Source of the DNA: Stappia sp. 28M-7
GTDB lineage: Bacteria > Pseudomonadota > Alphaproteobacteria > Rhizobiales > Stappiaceae
NCBI RefSeq assembly: GCF_014252955.1
Contig: NZ_JACMIA010000001.1
Location: 4,402,001 to 4,466,000, forward strand
Direction of reading: 5' to 3'
DNA: 64,000 bases
A program made the position numbers and the translations under genes. The notes below the pieces were generated by a model, which worked only from the letters and a program-made list of their open reading frames with translations, had not been told where the DNA came from and did no database searches. Numbering within the stretch: the first letter of the stretch is position 1; each line of letters opens with the position of its first letter. This document shows positions 56,430 through 64,000 of the stretch, in pieces.

Positions 56430-57602
56430 ATGCCGCATCTCGACTTCATGACCCTTTATATTCTGGTGTTTCTCAACTCGCTCGCGGTGACCGCGGTGTG
56501 GGCGGGATTCGCCTGGATGTACCGCCCGTACCCGGCGGCCCGCTACTGGCTCGCCGGGACGCTAATGACCCTGCTGGGCGGTCTCGTGCTGGCGACACAG
56601 GGCAACGCGGGGGCGCTGGTGCCCGCCGTCCTGGGCAACACCATCGTCATTTTCGGCTTCATGCAGTTCTGGATCGGCTTGCGGCGCTTTGCCGGCCAGC
56701 CCGGCGGACAGACCGTTGCCGTCGCCTTCTCGCTGCTCGCCGCAGCAGCGATGATCGCCCTGCACGACAGCGACCGCGGCCGCGCCATCGTCTATGCCTC
56801 CGGCCAGTCCATTGTGATGCTGACCTGCCTCTTCCAGCTGCTGCGTCGCCGCATCTCCGGCATCGGCACGGTGATTGCGGCCGTCGCCTTCACGGTGGCG
56901 CTCACCGGCCAGTTCCTCGTCGTCGCCTCGAACGGCGCGGTCCTCGCCGGCGCGCTGGACTACAAGATCTATTACGCGCTCGCCTCCTACGCCCTGCTCT
57001 GCACGGTCTTCAGCGCCACCGTGTGGAACCTCGGCTTTGCCCTGATGGCCGTCGACAGTCTTCACCGGCAGCTGAGGGGCCTTTCGGAAACGGATGCGCT
57101 GACGGGCCTGGCCAATCGCCGCGCCTTCGCCGCGCGCGCGGACCAGCTACAGCAGCAGGCGGACACCCTTCCCTGGTGCCTGATCCTGATCGACCTCAAC
57201 GACTTCAAGCCGCTCAACGACCGCTTCGGCCATCTTGCCGGCGACGGCGCGCTGAAGCATTTCGGTCAGGTCCTGGTGTCTTGCGCGCGGCCCGGCGATC
57301 TGGTGGCGCGCCTTGGCGGCGACGAGTTCGCCCTGCTGCTCCCCGACACCGCCCTTGCACAGGCCGCCGCTCTGGCGCAGACGATCCGCCGCAAGGTGGC
57401 CTCCTCTCCCTTCTCACTCGGCAAGGACAGCGTGCCGATGTCGGCCGCGATCGGCGTTGCAGGGTCGCAAGAGGAAACGGCGGGCCACGACCGACTGTTC
57501 TCTCTCGCCGACGCACGCCTTTACCAGGACAAGACGGCCTCGAAGGGCGACCAGCGCCCGCGTTCCGGGCAACTGTGGCTGCAGCTGGCCACGCAAGGCT
57601 AG
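56430..57602 (+). CDS. membrane-bound diguanylate cyclase (GGDEF)
   Basis: This 390-residue inner-membrane enzyme makes cyclic di-GMP. About six hydrophobic segments occupy residues 7-205, with no recognisable ligand-binding motif. The GGDEF domain begins around DALTGLANRRAFAAR (about residue 222), and the active-site motif GGDEF lies near residue 295. I see no RxxD inhibitory site before GGDEF and no EAL partner domain, so it is probably an active synthase. It converges with the TPR/acyltransferase gene with only five bases between the stops. Confidence 0.93.
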   Translation: MPHLDFMTLYILVFLNSLAVTAVWAGFAWMYRPYPAARYWLAGTLMTLLGGLVLATQGNAGALVPAVLGNTIVIFGFMQFWIGLRRFAGQPGGQTVAVAFSLLAAAAMIALHDSDRGRAIVYASGQSIVMLTCLFQLLRRRISGIGTVIAAVAFTVALTGQFLVVASNGAVLAGALDYKIYYALASYALLCTVFSATVWNLGFALMAVDSLHRQLRGLSETDALTGLANRRAFAARADQLQQQADTLPWCLILIDLNDFKPLNDRFGHLAGDGALKHFGQVLVSCARPGDLVARLGGDEFALLLPDTALAQAAALAQTIRRKVASSPFSLGKDSVPMSAAIGVAGSQEETAGHDRLFSLADARLYQDKTASKGDQRPRSGQLWLQLATQG

Positions 57603-57607
57603 AGCCA

Positions 57608-60532
57608 TCATTCCGGTTCGTGTCGGGCGAGGCGGAGATCGCCCTGCTTCAGCATCAGATAGCGGTACATGACCGAGGAGAAATTCTGGTTGTCCGCGCC
57701 CGATGTCATCACGCCGGCGAGCAGGTCGAGATAGTCCTGCGCCCAGCGCGCGGACCATGTCGCGGTATCCTCTTCCGGCAAGGGGCCGGCCATGCGCCGC
57801 ACGTCGACCCGCACCTCCGTGCCCGAGCGCAGGGCCTGCAGCCAGTAGATCGGCACCCCCAGCGCCTGGGCGACCTTCGGCACGGTGTCGAGCAGCGTGC
57901 AGCTCACCCCGAACAGGGTGCCGACCGCCTCGCTCCTGAAACCGACCTTCGTGTTGGCCTCGGCGGGAAAATCGGGGATGGAGAAGACGCTCATCCCCCC
58001 TTTCAGGAATTTGACGATCCGTGCCGCAGCCAGGCGGTCTGTCATCTGAATGACCTGGTAGCGGCTGTTCAGCTCCTCGTGACGGGTCGCCGAGCTCAAC
58101 AGGAACGCGGTATTCCGGAAATAGCTCTCGCGAAGAACCACGTTGCCCTGTCCCTGATGCGTTCCGACGATCAGCGTGGGAACGCGCGACCGCATGCGGT
58201 CTTCCAGCTCGGCATAGGTGTCGGTCCGCTCGAATGCCAGTTCGATCTCGGGATGCACATTGCGCAAGCCTATGACCCGCTGGACGTAGGTCGCGCGCTG
58301 CGCGCGGGCGAGCCACGCTTGCCTGTCGCCATCGCCCTTGCCCTGCAGCTGCCATGCGATCTGCCCGGCGGTCGACGGCAGTGCTGGTTCGGCCAGCCCC
58401 TGCTCCGCAGCCTCGATCAGGTCGCAGACATCCTCGCCGCTCATCGGTCGATAAAGGGGATAGGCCGGGATAGTCAGCTGGCCCAGATCGTCGTGATGGC
58501 CCAGGAAATGCCTCAAAAGCGCGATGGCATTGGAAGAACCCGGCGCGCGACCGTCCGCCCGGCTGGCGATCAGCGCGGGGAGCACCTCCGGACAGTTCAT
58601 CATCCGCAAGTCGCACAGCATCCAGGATTCGAGAGTCAGGGCGCCGGAGCAGACCTGCTCGACAAGAAACGCCGCCCCGCCCTTTGTATCGCCGAGCGCG
58701 AGGAACAGGGCATAACGCAGCTTCAATCCCGCCTCATGGACAGGATGATGCGCCAGCACGGCCTCGGTCGTCGCCAGCGCCCTGTCGAGCCGGCCCGTTT
58801 CGAATTCTGCCCGCGCCTTCAGCACCGACAGCTGGATATCGCGGGGCGACTGGCCACAGGCGCGTCCGGTGCGCTCCGCCAGCTCTGCCCACGCGCAGGT
58901 TCCCATGGCGACCTGCGCCCGCAACACGTCGAGCGTGAAGTCGGGAAACCGGCTCTCGGACTCGGCCAGTAGGTGCTCGAGCCTTGCCATGACCGCCCGC
59001 GACGGCGCCGTCCCGAAGCCCCACCGCCCCGCGGCCGAGACCAGCTTCCTGACATGTTCCAGAAGCGAGGGGGCGTGCCTTGCATCCTCGATCAGGAGAT
59101 CGGCGAACGCCTCGATCTCCCCGAGCGTCAGATGCAGATGAGCCAGCGCCCGCCTGACGGCTGTGTGGCCCTTCAACTCGTCGGAAAGTCCGGCGACAAA
59201 GGCTTCCGCCTCCCCGATGCGCTCGGCGTTGACCAGTTCGTTCAGGACCAGTGCCGCTCCCTCCGGCGATGCCGGGTCGTCCTTCCAGAGCCCAAGCATC
59301 CTTGCATGGGCGACCTCGTGACGGCCCTCGCTGCGCAGCAGGCGGATCTCCAGCCGCTGCAGCGCCGGGGTGAGCTCGCCCCTCGCGATCTGCTCGTCCA
59401 GCCGGTTCCGCGCGCGTTCGAAGCGGCGCAGGTCGAGATCCAGCCCGATCCGCAGGTCGGCGTGTTGGTGACGCGAGGCGGACAGCACCGCCTCCATATC
59501 CGTCATATCGCCCGCCGGCCATAACGTCAGCACCTTTTGCCGGACGAGCCCCTCGTCGTCCGGCCAGCGGGCCAGCGCCCCGTCGCACAGCCGGAGCGCC
59601 GCCGTATGGTCGAGGGCGAGGCGCTCCAGCCCTATCGCCTGGAACACGGCATCGCGATTGTCGGGCGCCTCCCTCAGCGCCGCCCGCGCGGCCTCGAGCG
59701 CGGCCCGCGTCGCCCCCGTGTCGGCGAGACAGCGGGACGCCTCCACGTGCAACCTCGCCCGGTCCTGCGGCTTGAGCCCATCCGGCCTTGCCAGGATCCG
59801 CTCGACGATGGCCAGCGCCTGCAAGGGATCTGCGGCCCGGCGCAGCGCCACCGCATGGCGCAGCTCTGCCTGCCACTCGGCCGGGTGCTTTTGCGCGAGC
59901 ACGGCACCGGCCCTGGCGGCCGCCGCGAAATCCTTCATCTGCGTCAGGATTTCGACCCGGGCATAGAGGGCCGGCTTGTGCGCCGGATCGACCGCGAGGA
60001 TCTCCTCGGCCAGCGCCAGGCTTTGCGCATGCGCGCCGTGCCACAGCAGCGACAGGGAGAGCTCATGTTTGATCGAAAGGTGGTCCGGATGGCGCCGCAA
60101 GGCCTCGCTCAGCTGGCGAATGCTCTCCTCCACGCGCCGGCTCTGGCGCAAGGCCGCGCCCTGCTTGGCAAGCACGGCCGGATCGCCGGGAAAGCGCGCC
60201 AGCATCTGTCCGGCCGCCTCCAGCGCCGCATCGAACTCCCGCGCCTGCATGAAGGTATCGATCCTGGCATGAAGTGCCGGCCGGTGTGTCGGATCGGCCG
60301 CAAGGATCTCCTCCACCAGCGCCAGGCTTTGCGCATGCTTGCCCTGCCAGCGCAGGGACAGCGCCAGCTCGTACCTGATCGCGAGATTGCCTGGATGGCG
60401 TCCCAGGGCATCGGACAGATACCGGACGCTCTCCTCCACGCGCCGGCCCTGCCGCAGCGCGATGCCTTTGCTGATGACCGCTGCCGGGTCGTCGTCCGCC
60501 TCCCTCCCTGCAGCCTCTGACATGTCTGACAT
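57608..60532 (-). CDS. TPR repeat protein with LpxL-like acyltransferase segment
   Basis: This 974-residue protein starts at ATG 60532, 29 bases after the carbamoyltransferase stop. Residues 21-122 and 123-206 form a tandem duplication (RRVEES at 31 and 132) of TPR-like helices, and more helical repeats continue to about residue 650. The C-terminus resembles the LpxL/HtrB lysophospholipid acyltransferase fold: TLIVGTHQGQGNVV (His792), FLKGGMSVFSIPDFP, TLFGVSCTLLDTVPKVAQALGVPIY. In the HX4(D/E) motif the acidic residue appears to be Asn797, so activity is doubtful or unusual. There is no signal peptide or membrane segment. With an ACP and carbamoyltransferase in the same run, acyl transfer from ACP is an attractive guess. 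Confidence 0.65.
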   Translation of the reverse strand: MSDMSEAAGREADDDPAAVISKGIALRQGRRVEESVRYLSDALGRHPGNLAIRYELALSLRWQGKHAQSLALVEEILAADPTHRPALHARIDTFMQAREFDAALEAAGQMLARFPGDPAVLAKQGAALRQSRRVEESIRQLSEALRRHPDHLSIKHELSLSLLWHGAHAQSLALAEEILAVDPAHKPALYARVEILTQMKDFAAAARAGAVLAQKHPAEWQAELRHAVALRRAADPLQALAIVERILARPDGLKPQDRARLHVEASRCLADTGATRAALEAARAALREAPDNRDAVFQAIGLERLALDHTAALRLCDGALARWPDDEGLVRQKVLTLWPAGDMTDMEAVLSASRHQHADLRIGLDLDLRRFERARNRLDEQIARGELTPALQRLEIRLLRSEGRHEVAHARMLGLWKDDPASPEGAALVLNELVNAERIGEAEAFVAGLSDELKGHTAVRRALAHLHLTLGEIEAFADLLIEDARHAPSLLEHVRKLVSAAGRWGFGTAPSRAVMARLEHLLAESESRFPDFTLDVLRAQVAMGTCAWAELAERTGRACGQSPRDIQLSVLKARAEFETGRLDRALATTEAVLAHHPVHEAGLKLRYALFLALGDTKGGAAFLVEQVCSGALTLESWMLCDLRMMNCPEVLPALIASRADGRAPGSSNAIALLRHFLGHHDDLGQLTIPAYPLYRPMSGEDVCDLIEAAEQGLAEPALPSTAGQIAWQLQGKGDGDRQAWLARAQRATYVQRVIGLRNVHPEIELAFERTDTYAELEDRMRSRVPTLIVGTHQGQGNVVLRESYFRNTAFLLSSATRHEELNSRYQVIQMTDRLAAARIVKFLKGGMSVFSIPDFPAEANTKVGFRSEAVGTLFGVSCTLLDTVPKVAQALGVPIYWLQALRSGTEVRVDVRRMAGPLPEEDTATWSARWAQDYLDLLAGVMTSGADNQNFSSVMYRYLMLKQGDLRLARHEPE
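59915..60472 (-). repeat. in-gene tandem duplication of a TPR-like block
   Basis: Two protein blocks of about 102 residues match closely. Shared segments are GRRVEESVRYLSDALGRHP and SRRVEESIRQLSEALRRHP, then HAQSLALVEEILAADPTHRP and HAQSLALAEEILAVDPAHKP. The period in DNA is 306 bases. This suggests a recent internal duplication. Confidence 0.75.
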
Positions 60533-60561
60533 GAGCGACTTCTTGGTTTGGCTATCGCAGC

Positions 60562-62250
60562 TCAGCTCGCCGCGGTCTTCTCGATGAGCAGGTCCTCGAT
60601 CACCAGCGCATCGATCCCCGAGGTCACGAAGACCGCCAGCGCATCCTCCGGCGAATGAATGATGGGCTTGCCCATGATGTTGAAGCTCGTGTTCAGGACG
60701 ACGGGAACGCCGGTCCGCTCGCCGAAGCGCCGCACCAGCTTGTGCATCCAGGGCCCGGTACGGGGGGAGACCGTCTGCAGACGGCCGGTCCCGTCCGCGT
60801 GGACGACCGCCGGCACCTGCGCGGCCTTCTCGCCGCGCCAGCGCAGGGTGATCGACATGTATGGCGAGGGTTGGGCGCTCTCGAACCACTCCGCGACATC
60901 CTCCTCGCACAACACCGGAGCGAAGGGCCGATAGGGCTCGCGGCCCTTCACCAGCCGGTTGATACGGTCCTTCATGTCGGCGGGGCGGGGATCCGCCAGG
61001 ATCGAGCGATTGCCGAGGGCGCGCGGACCGAACTCCGCCCGCCCGCGCATGACGCCGACGATCTTTCCCTCGGCCAGCAGCTCCGCGACCCTGTCCTCGC
61101 CGTTCATCGAGACATCGCTCACCCGCGCGATGCCGCGAAGGTTCTCCAGTCTGGATACTGCGTCCGGCGTTGCGGCCGATCCCAGATAGGGCGTGGCCGG
61201 CAGGACGGGCACCCGGCTCGTCTCCGCCGTGTCCATCCAGCTCAAAAGCGCCGCACCGACGGCGTTGCCGTCGTCCGCCGGGGCCGGTGGCACGAACAGG
61301 CGGTCGAACGGCATGCGCCCGGCGATCGTGCCGTTATAGGAGGAGTTCAGCGCGCATCCGCCGCCGAGGATGAGGTTTCCGTCGGCCCCCTCAGCCACCG
61401 CAGACAGGATCTGGTCGGCAAGGGCCGCATAGGCGGCCTGCCCGCTTGCGGCAAGGTCGGCCGCGTTCATCAACGGCGCGTCCGCCGGGCGGGCGAACTG
61501 CCGGATGCTGCCTGCAAGGGCGGCGAGCGCTTCCTTGTCCGCAAAGCGCAGGCGCCCCCGATCCACTTCCAGGAGCGCGACCATCGCATCGCGGATCTCG
61601 GGCCTGACCGTCCCGTAGGCGGCCAGCCCCATCACCTTCCACTCTTCCCCCAGCCGCCAGTCGAACCCGCACAGCTGCGTCAGCCAGGCATACAGCGTGC
61701 CCAGGCTCCCCGGCCCCCACGAGCGCCACCGGCGCTTGAGCACCCGGCCGCGAAGATCGAACATCGAAACCGCGCCGGCCTCGCCCTCCCCGTCGACGAT
61801 CAGGCAGGATGCGGTGTCGACCGGTGCGAAGGCGCTGGCCGTCACCGCGTGGCACAGGTGGTGATCGTAGCGCCGCACCTCGGGCATCTGCCGCGCGATC
61901 CCCAGTCTCAGGAGCGAGGCACCCGCATGGGTGTTGATGCCGGCATGCAGTTCCCGCAGCCAGAGGGCATCCGTCACGGGCAGCAACTCGCCCATCAGCT
62001 CGACCGGCAGGTCCGCCTTGATCCGTTGCCAGGACGTGGCCACGGCCAGGCTGTCTGAGCCGAAATCGAAACCGACCTGGGTCAGGGCGGATTCAAGGTG
62101 CGGCACATGATCGGGCGTGATGCCCCAGGCCCGTTTGTCCTGTACGAAACGTTCCGTTGCCTCGGCGAAGAGAAGATTTCCATCGGCATCGACGATCGCC
62201 AGCGCCGGGTCATGCCCGGATGTCGAAAGCCCGAGGTGGAACAGCGCCAT
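60562..62250 (-). CDS. O-carbamoyltransferase (NodU/CmcH family)
   Basis: This 562-residue enzyme has the two-part NodU/TobZ layout. The Kae1/YrdC-linked N-terminal domain starts LGLSTSGHDPALAIVD and has YDHHLCHA, LGGGCALN and SYNGT. The C-terminal domain carries FGPRALGNRSILADPR and VPVVLNTSFNIMGKP. The family makes carbamoyl adenylate from carbamoyl phosphate and ATP, then transfers carbamoyl to a hydroxyl on a sugar, polyketide or other small molecule. The ACP stop shares its last A with this start codon (TGATG), so translation is coupled. The acceptor may be an ACP-bound or sugar hydroxyl, but this is inferred. Confidence 0.9.
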   Translation of the reverse strand: MALFHLGLSTSGHDPALAIVDADGNLLFAEATERFVQDKRAWGITPDHVPHLESALTQVGFDFGSDSLAVATSWQRIKADLPVELMGELLPVTDALWLRELHAGINTHAGASLLRLGIARQMPEVRRYDHHLCHAVTASAFAPVDTASCLIVDGEGEAGAVSMFDLRGRVLKRRWRSWGPGSLGTLYAWLTQLCGFDWRLGEEWKVMGLAAYGTVRPEIRDAMVALLEVDRGRLRFADKEALAALAGSIRQFARPADAPLMNAADLAASGQAAYAALADQILSAVAEGADGNLILGGGCALNSSYNGTIAGRMPFDRLFVPPAPADDGNAVGAALLSWMDTAETSRVPVLPATPYLGSAATPDAVSRLENLRGIARVSDVSMNGEDRVAELLAEGKIVGVMRGRAEFGPRALGNRSILADPRPADMKDRINRLVKGREPYRPFAPVLCEEDVAEWFESAQPSPYMSITLRWRGEKAAQVPAVVHADGTGRLQTVSPRTGPWMHKLVRRFGERTGVPVVLNTSFNIMGKPIIHSPEDALAVFVTSGIDALVIEDLLIEKTAAS

Positions 62251-62501
62251 CAGGAACCCGCGCGCTTCAGGATGGAGCGTGCGAACTCGCCGAGCGTGTC
62301 GTGCTGGAAGATATCGGCCGGGTCCACCTCCACGTCGAAGCGATCTTCCACCTCGCCGCAGACCAGCACCGCATCGATCGACTGCAGCCCCAGATCCGCG
62401 AGCGACATCTCCATCCGGATATCGTCTACCGAGGTCTTGGTGCGCTGCGCGACCCTCTCGCGAAGAAACGAGAAAAACTGGGACTCGTCTATTTCAGTCA
62501 T
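62250..62501 (-). CDS. acyl carrier protein
   Basis: This is an 83-residue stand-alone carrier protein. The phosphopantetheine site is DLGLQSIDAV, with Ser41, and the flanking helices match the ACP fold (FFSFLRERVAQRTKTSVDDI, then FDVEVDPADIFQHDTLGEFA). It is not the housekeeping AcpP, which is more acidic and differs in sequence. It overlaps the P450 gene by eight bases and is translationally coupled to the carbamoyltransferase. The pattern is typical of a carrier for tethered intermediates in a small secondary pathway. Confidence 0.9.
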   Translation of the reverse strand: MTEIDESQFFSFLRERVAQRTKTSVDDIRMEMSLADLGLQSIDAVLVCGEVEDRFDVEVDPADIFQHDTLGEFARSILKRAGS

Positions 62502-64000
62502 CTTGATGCTCTGTTCTTCTGAAAACGCACGGAAGCGTGCTGAGGGCGACGGTTTCCGACATGGGGTGGTAACGATGCGCCTGCGTAACCAGCGCCATGT
62601 CGGGAAAGGTCTGGAGGAGTGAGGGAATGGCGCGCTTGAGGACCATCACCGAAAGGGCCGCGCCGACGCAGCGATGCAGCCCCTTGCCGAACGAGACATG
62701 CCCGTTGCCGCCCGGGGTCTGCCGGTTCAGCACGCGGATGTTCAGCCGCGCCGTGTCGCCGGCCTTCATTGCCATCTCGCTGAGCGTCAGGTCGGCGCGG
62801 GCAACGCGGTAGATGAACTTCGGCCCGCTGCAACGCGCGACCAGTTCGTCGATATTCGCCTCGACCCACGCCGGATCGCCTGCCGCCGCCCGTTCCTCGG
62901 GAGGGAGCGAGAGGATCCACAGCAAGGCATTGGACAGCGTGTGGGACAGGTTGAAGCTCGCGCCGTAGAGCACCAGCACCACGGCCTTGAGATCCGCTTC
63001 GTCGAACCCGTCCGGCGCCTCGGCGACCAGGGCCTCCAGCAGCGAGGGCGGACCGTCGGAGGCGACGGGCACCTCCATCAGCGACAGCGCCTCGGCGAAG
63101 ACCGCTTGGACGCGCCGCAGGTTCCGCATCGAAAGCCAGGGCTCCAGCACGTCCTGCAGGTGCGGCGCGATGGCGTCGAACCTGTGCGGATCGCGGCTGG
63201 AGATGCCGAGGATGCGCATCATCGTGCTCTTGCGCAGCGGATCGGAATAGCCCGAGACCAGATCCGGCGACGCCACCGCCGACAGGGCGCGCAGCGTCTC
63301 GTCCAGCGCCCCGTCGACGACACCCTGCCAGAGGGGCAGCTGCGCGGTGCCGAGGAAGCGCATCAGCGCCTGTTTCAGCGCTTCGTGCCGCGGCCCGTCC
63401 ATGAAGAACAGCGCGTTGCGCGCGATCCTCGTCGCGTCCCCCAGATCCTCGCCGCTCGCCTGCGACAGCAGCGCGAGGTGGCTTTCCATCGGCGGCGGGG
63501 CAAAGGCCTCGTTGTCCCGCAAGACCCGGTGCGCGCTGGCCATGTCGCGGATGTCGCAAAGACGCGCGCTCACCCGCCGGGACCGCTTGTCGATGTCGCA
63601 CGGCAGGGCCGTCGGGGCCTGCATCATCGGCGTGACCACGAACCGGCACTCGTCGGTCTTCAGGACGATATCGGGAAAGGACCGCGCCAGGGCGGGCAAG
63701 GCGGTTTCGATCAGCATCTCGCTGAGAAACACTCCGGGACACTTGTGCGCGCCGCTGCCGAAGCTCATGTGGCTTTGGCGCGTGCCCTGGCTGGCCCGCA
63801 ACCGGCTGTTGGCCGCCACGATATCGACCACGGCGGACTCGCCCTGGCGATAGGGACAGCCGGCGACTTCGGTCGCCTCGCTCGCGACGCGCACCAGCGT
63901 GCGGGTGGACTGGTAGAGCCCCAGGATCTCCTGGGTGTGCCGCGCGCCCCATCCGGGCTTGCCGGCCTCGGCCCACAGATCAGCCGGACCGCTCAGCAAT
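62494..64000 (-). CDS. tandem cytochrome P450-like domain protein (5' end outside window)
   Basis: The frame is open through the right edge, so at least the 501 last residues are visible. Two heme-thiolate loops lie in the same frame: FGSGAHKCPG (Cys87 counted from position 63999) and FGKGLHRCVG (Cys444). The first domain is cut at its N-terminus. The second runs from about residue 140 to the end and has a C-helix segment FFMDGPRHEALKQALMRF and an I-helix YGASFNLSHTLSNALL. In both domains the ExxR arginine seems absent (EILG and ELVA) and the meander is very short. P450s usually hydroxylate or cyclise carbon frames, with carrier-bound substrates being common. The divergence makes the chemistry uncertain. 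Confidence 0.75.
   Translation of the reverse strand, partial: LLSGPADLWAEAGKPGWGARHTQEILGLYQSTRTLVRVASEATEVAGCPYRQGESAVVDIVAANSRLRASQGTRQSHMSFGSGAHKCPGVFLSEMLIETALPALARSFPDIVLKTDECRFVVTPMMQAPTALPCDIDKRSRRVSARLCDIRDMASAHRVLRDNEAFAPPPMESHLALLSQASGEDLGDATRIARNALFFMDGPRHEALKQALMRFLGTAQLPLWQGVVDGALDETLRALSAVASPDLVSGYSDPLRKSTMMRILGISSRDPHRFDAIAPHLQDVLEPWLSMRNLRRVQAVFAEALSLMEVPVASDGPPSLLEALVAEAPDGFDEADLKAVVLVLYGASFNLSHTLSNALLWILSLPPEERAAAGDPAWVEANIDELVARCSGPKFIYRVARADLTLSEMAMKAGDTARLNIRVLNRQTPGGNGHVSFGKGLHRCVGAALSVMVLKRAIPSLLQTFPDMALVTQAHRYHPMSETVALSTLPCVFRRTEHQDD

Noticed and set aside
57608-60910. Longer start for the TPR protein at 60910
   Set aside because: The added 126 residues overlap the carbamoyltransferase gene in another frame and lack TPR pattern. 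The ATG at 60532 fits the 29-base intergenic gap.

Overview
The window looks like a chromosomal segment of a high-GC alphaproteobacterium of the order Hyphomicrobiales (Rhizobiales). A marine Stappiaceae-type genome (Stappia, Labrenzia/Roseibium or Pannonibacter relatives) is the best guess, but it is inferred only from gene content and order. Pointers are the rsmB - heparinase II/III - purH run, htpX facing a DUF1674 gene, ftsK followed by a LolA-like gene, folD - DUF167 - YggT, and a split ccm locus. Almost all of the window is densely packed core metabolism. Long open frames antisense to these genes are GC artefacts.

Layout. 1-6.7 kb: the end of an unknown gene, an AsmA-family protein, a TerB-like protein, a class I glutamine amidotransferase and asparagine synthetase. 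6.7-7.6 kb: an intergenic island with an AT-rich small membrane protein gene between palindromic repeats. 7.6-12 kb: urate catabolism (allantoicase, OHCU decarboxylase, a LysR regulator, and the membrane urate hydroxylase PuuD). 12-22 kb: an O-methyltransferase, MipA/OmpV, an AlkA-type glycosylase, YkvA, purH, heparinase, rsmB, htpX and DUF1674. 22-31 kb: an aminotransferase, FtsK, LolA-like, an ATP-grasp enzyme and aconitase. 31.5-34.5 kb: cytochrome c maturation genes ccmABCDG. 34.6-45.5 kb: DUF1223, a cation diffusion facilitator, a sensorless hybrid histidine kinase, an AEC transporter, gluQ, a pentapeptide-repeat protein, an L,D-transpeptidase, patatin with 3-hydroxybutyrate dehydrogenase, and two related membrane proteins. 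45.7-56.2 kb: ispG, a pyridoxal kinase-like gene, DUF429, a YafK-type lipoprotein, accA, DUF3108, rpmB, a queuosine-precursor transporter, folD, DUF167, YggT and tRNA-Ala(CGC).

The right end (57.6-64 kb, minus strand) is the most unusual part. It is a tightly coupled set reading, in transcription order: a protein with two tandem cytochrome P450-like domains (cut by the window edge), a stand-alone acyl carrier protein, a NodU/CmcH-type O-carbamoyltransferase, and a 974-residue protein with TPR-like repeats ahead of a segment resembling LpxL/HtrB acyltransferases. Both P450 domains keep the heme-thiolate cysteine loop but seem to lack the ExxR arginine and most of the meander. I infer an ACP-tethered tailoring pathway (oxidation, carbamoylation, acyl transfer) whose product is unknown. 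The genes upstream lie outside the window.

Regulatory features that can be read directly include a consensus-like promoter for rpmB and another for tRNA-Ala, several intrinsic terminators, a TCAA-N7-TTGA dyad found both upstream of uraD and between lysR and puuD, and several long perfect inverted repeats.
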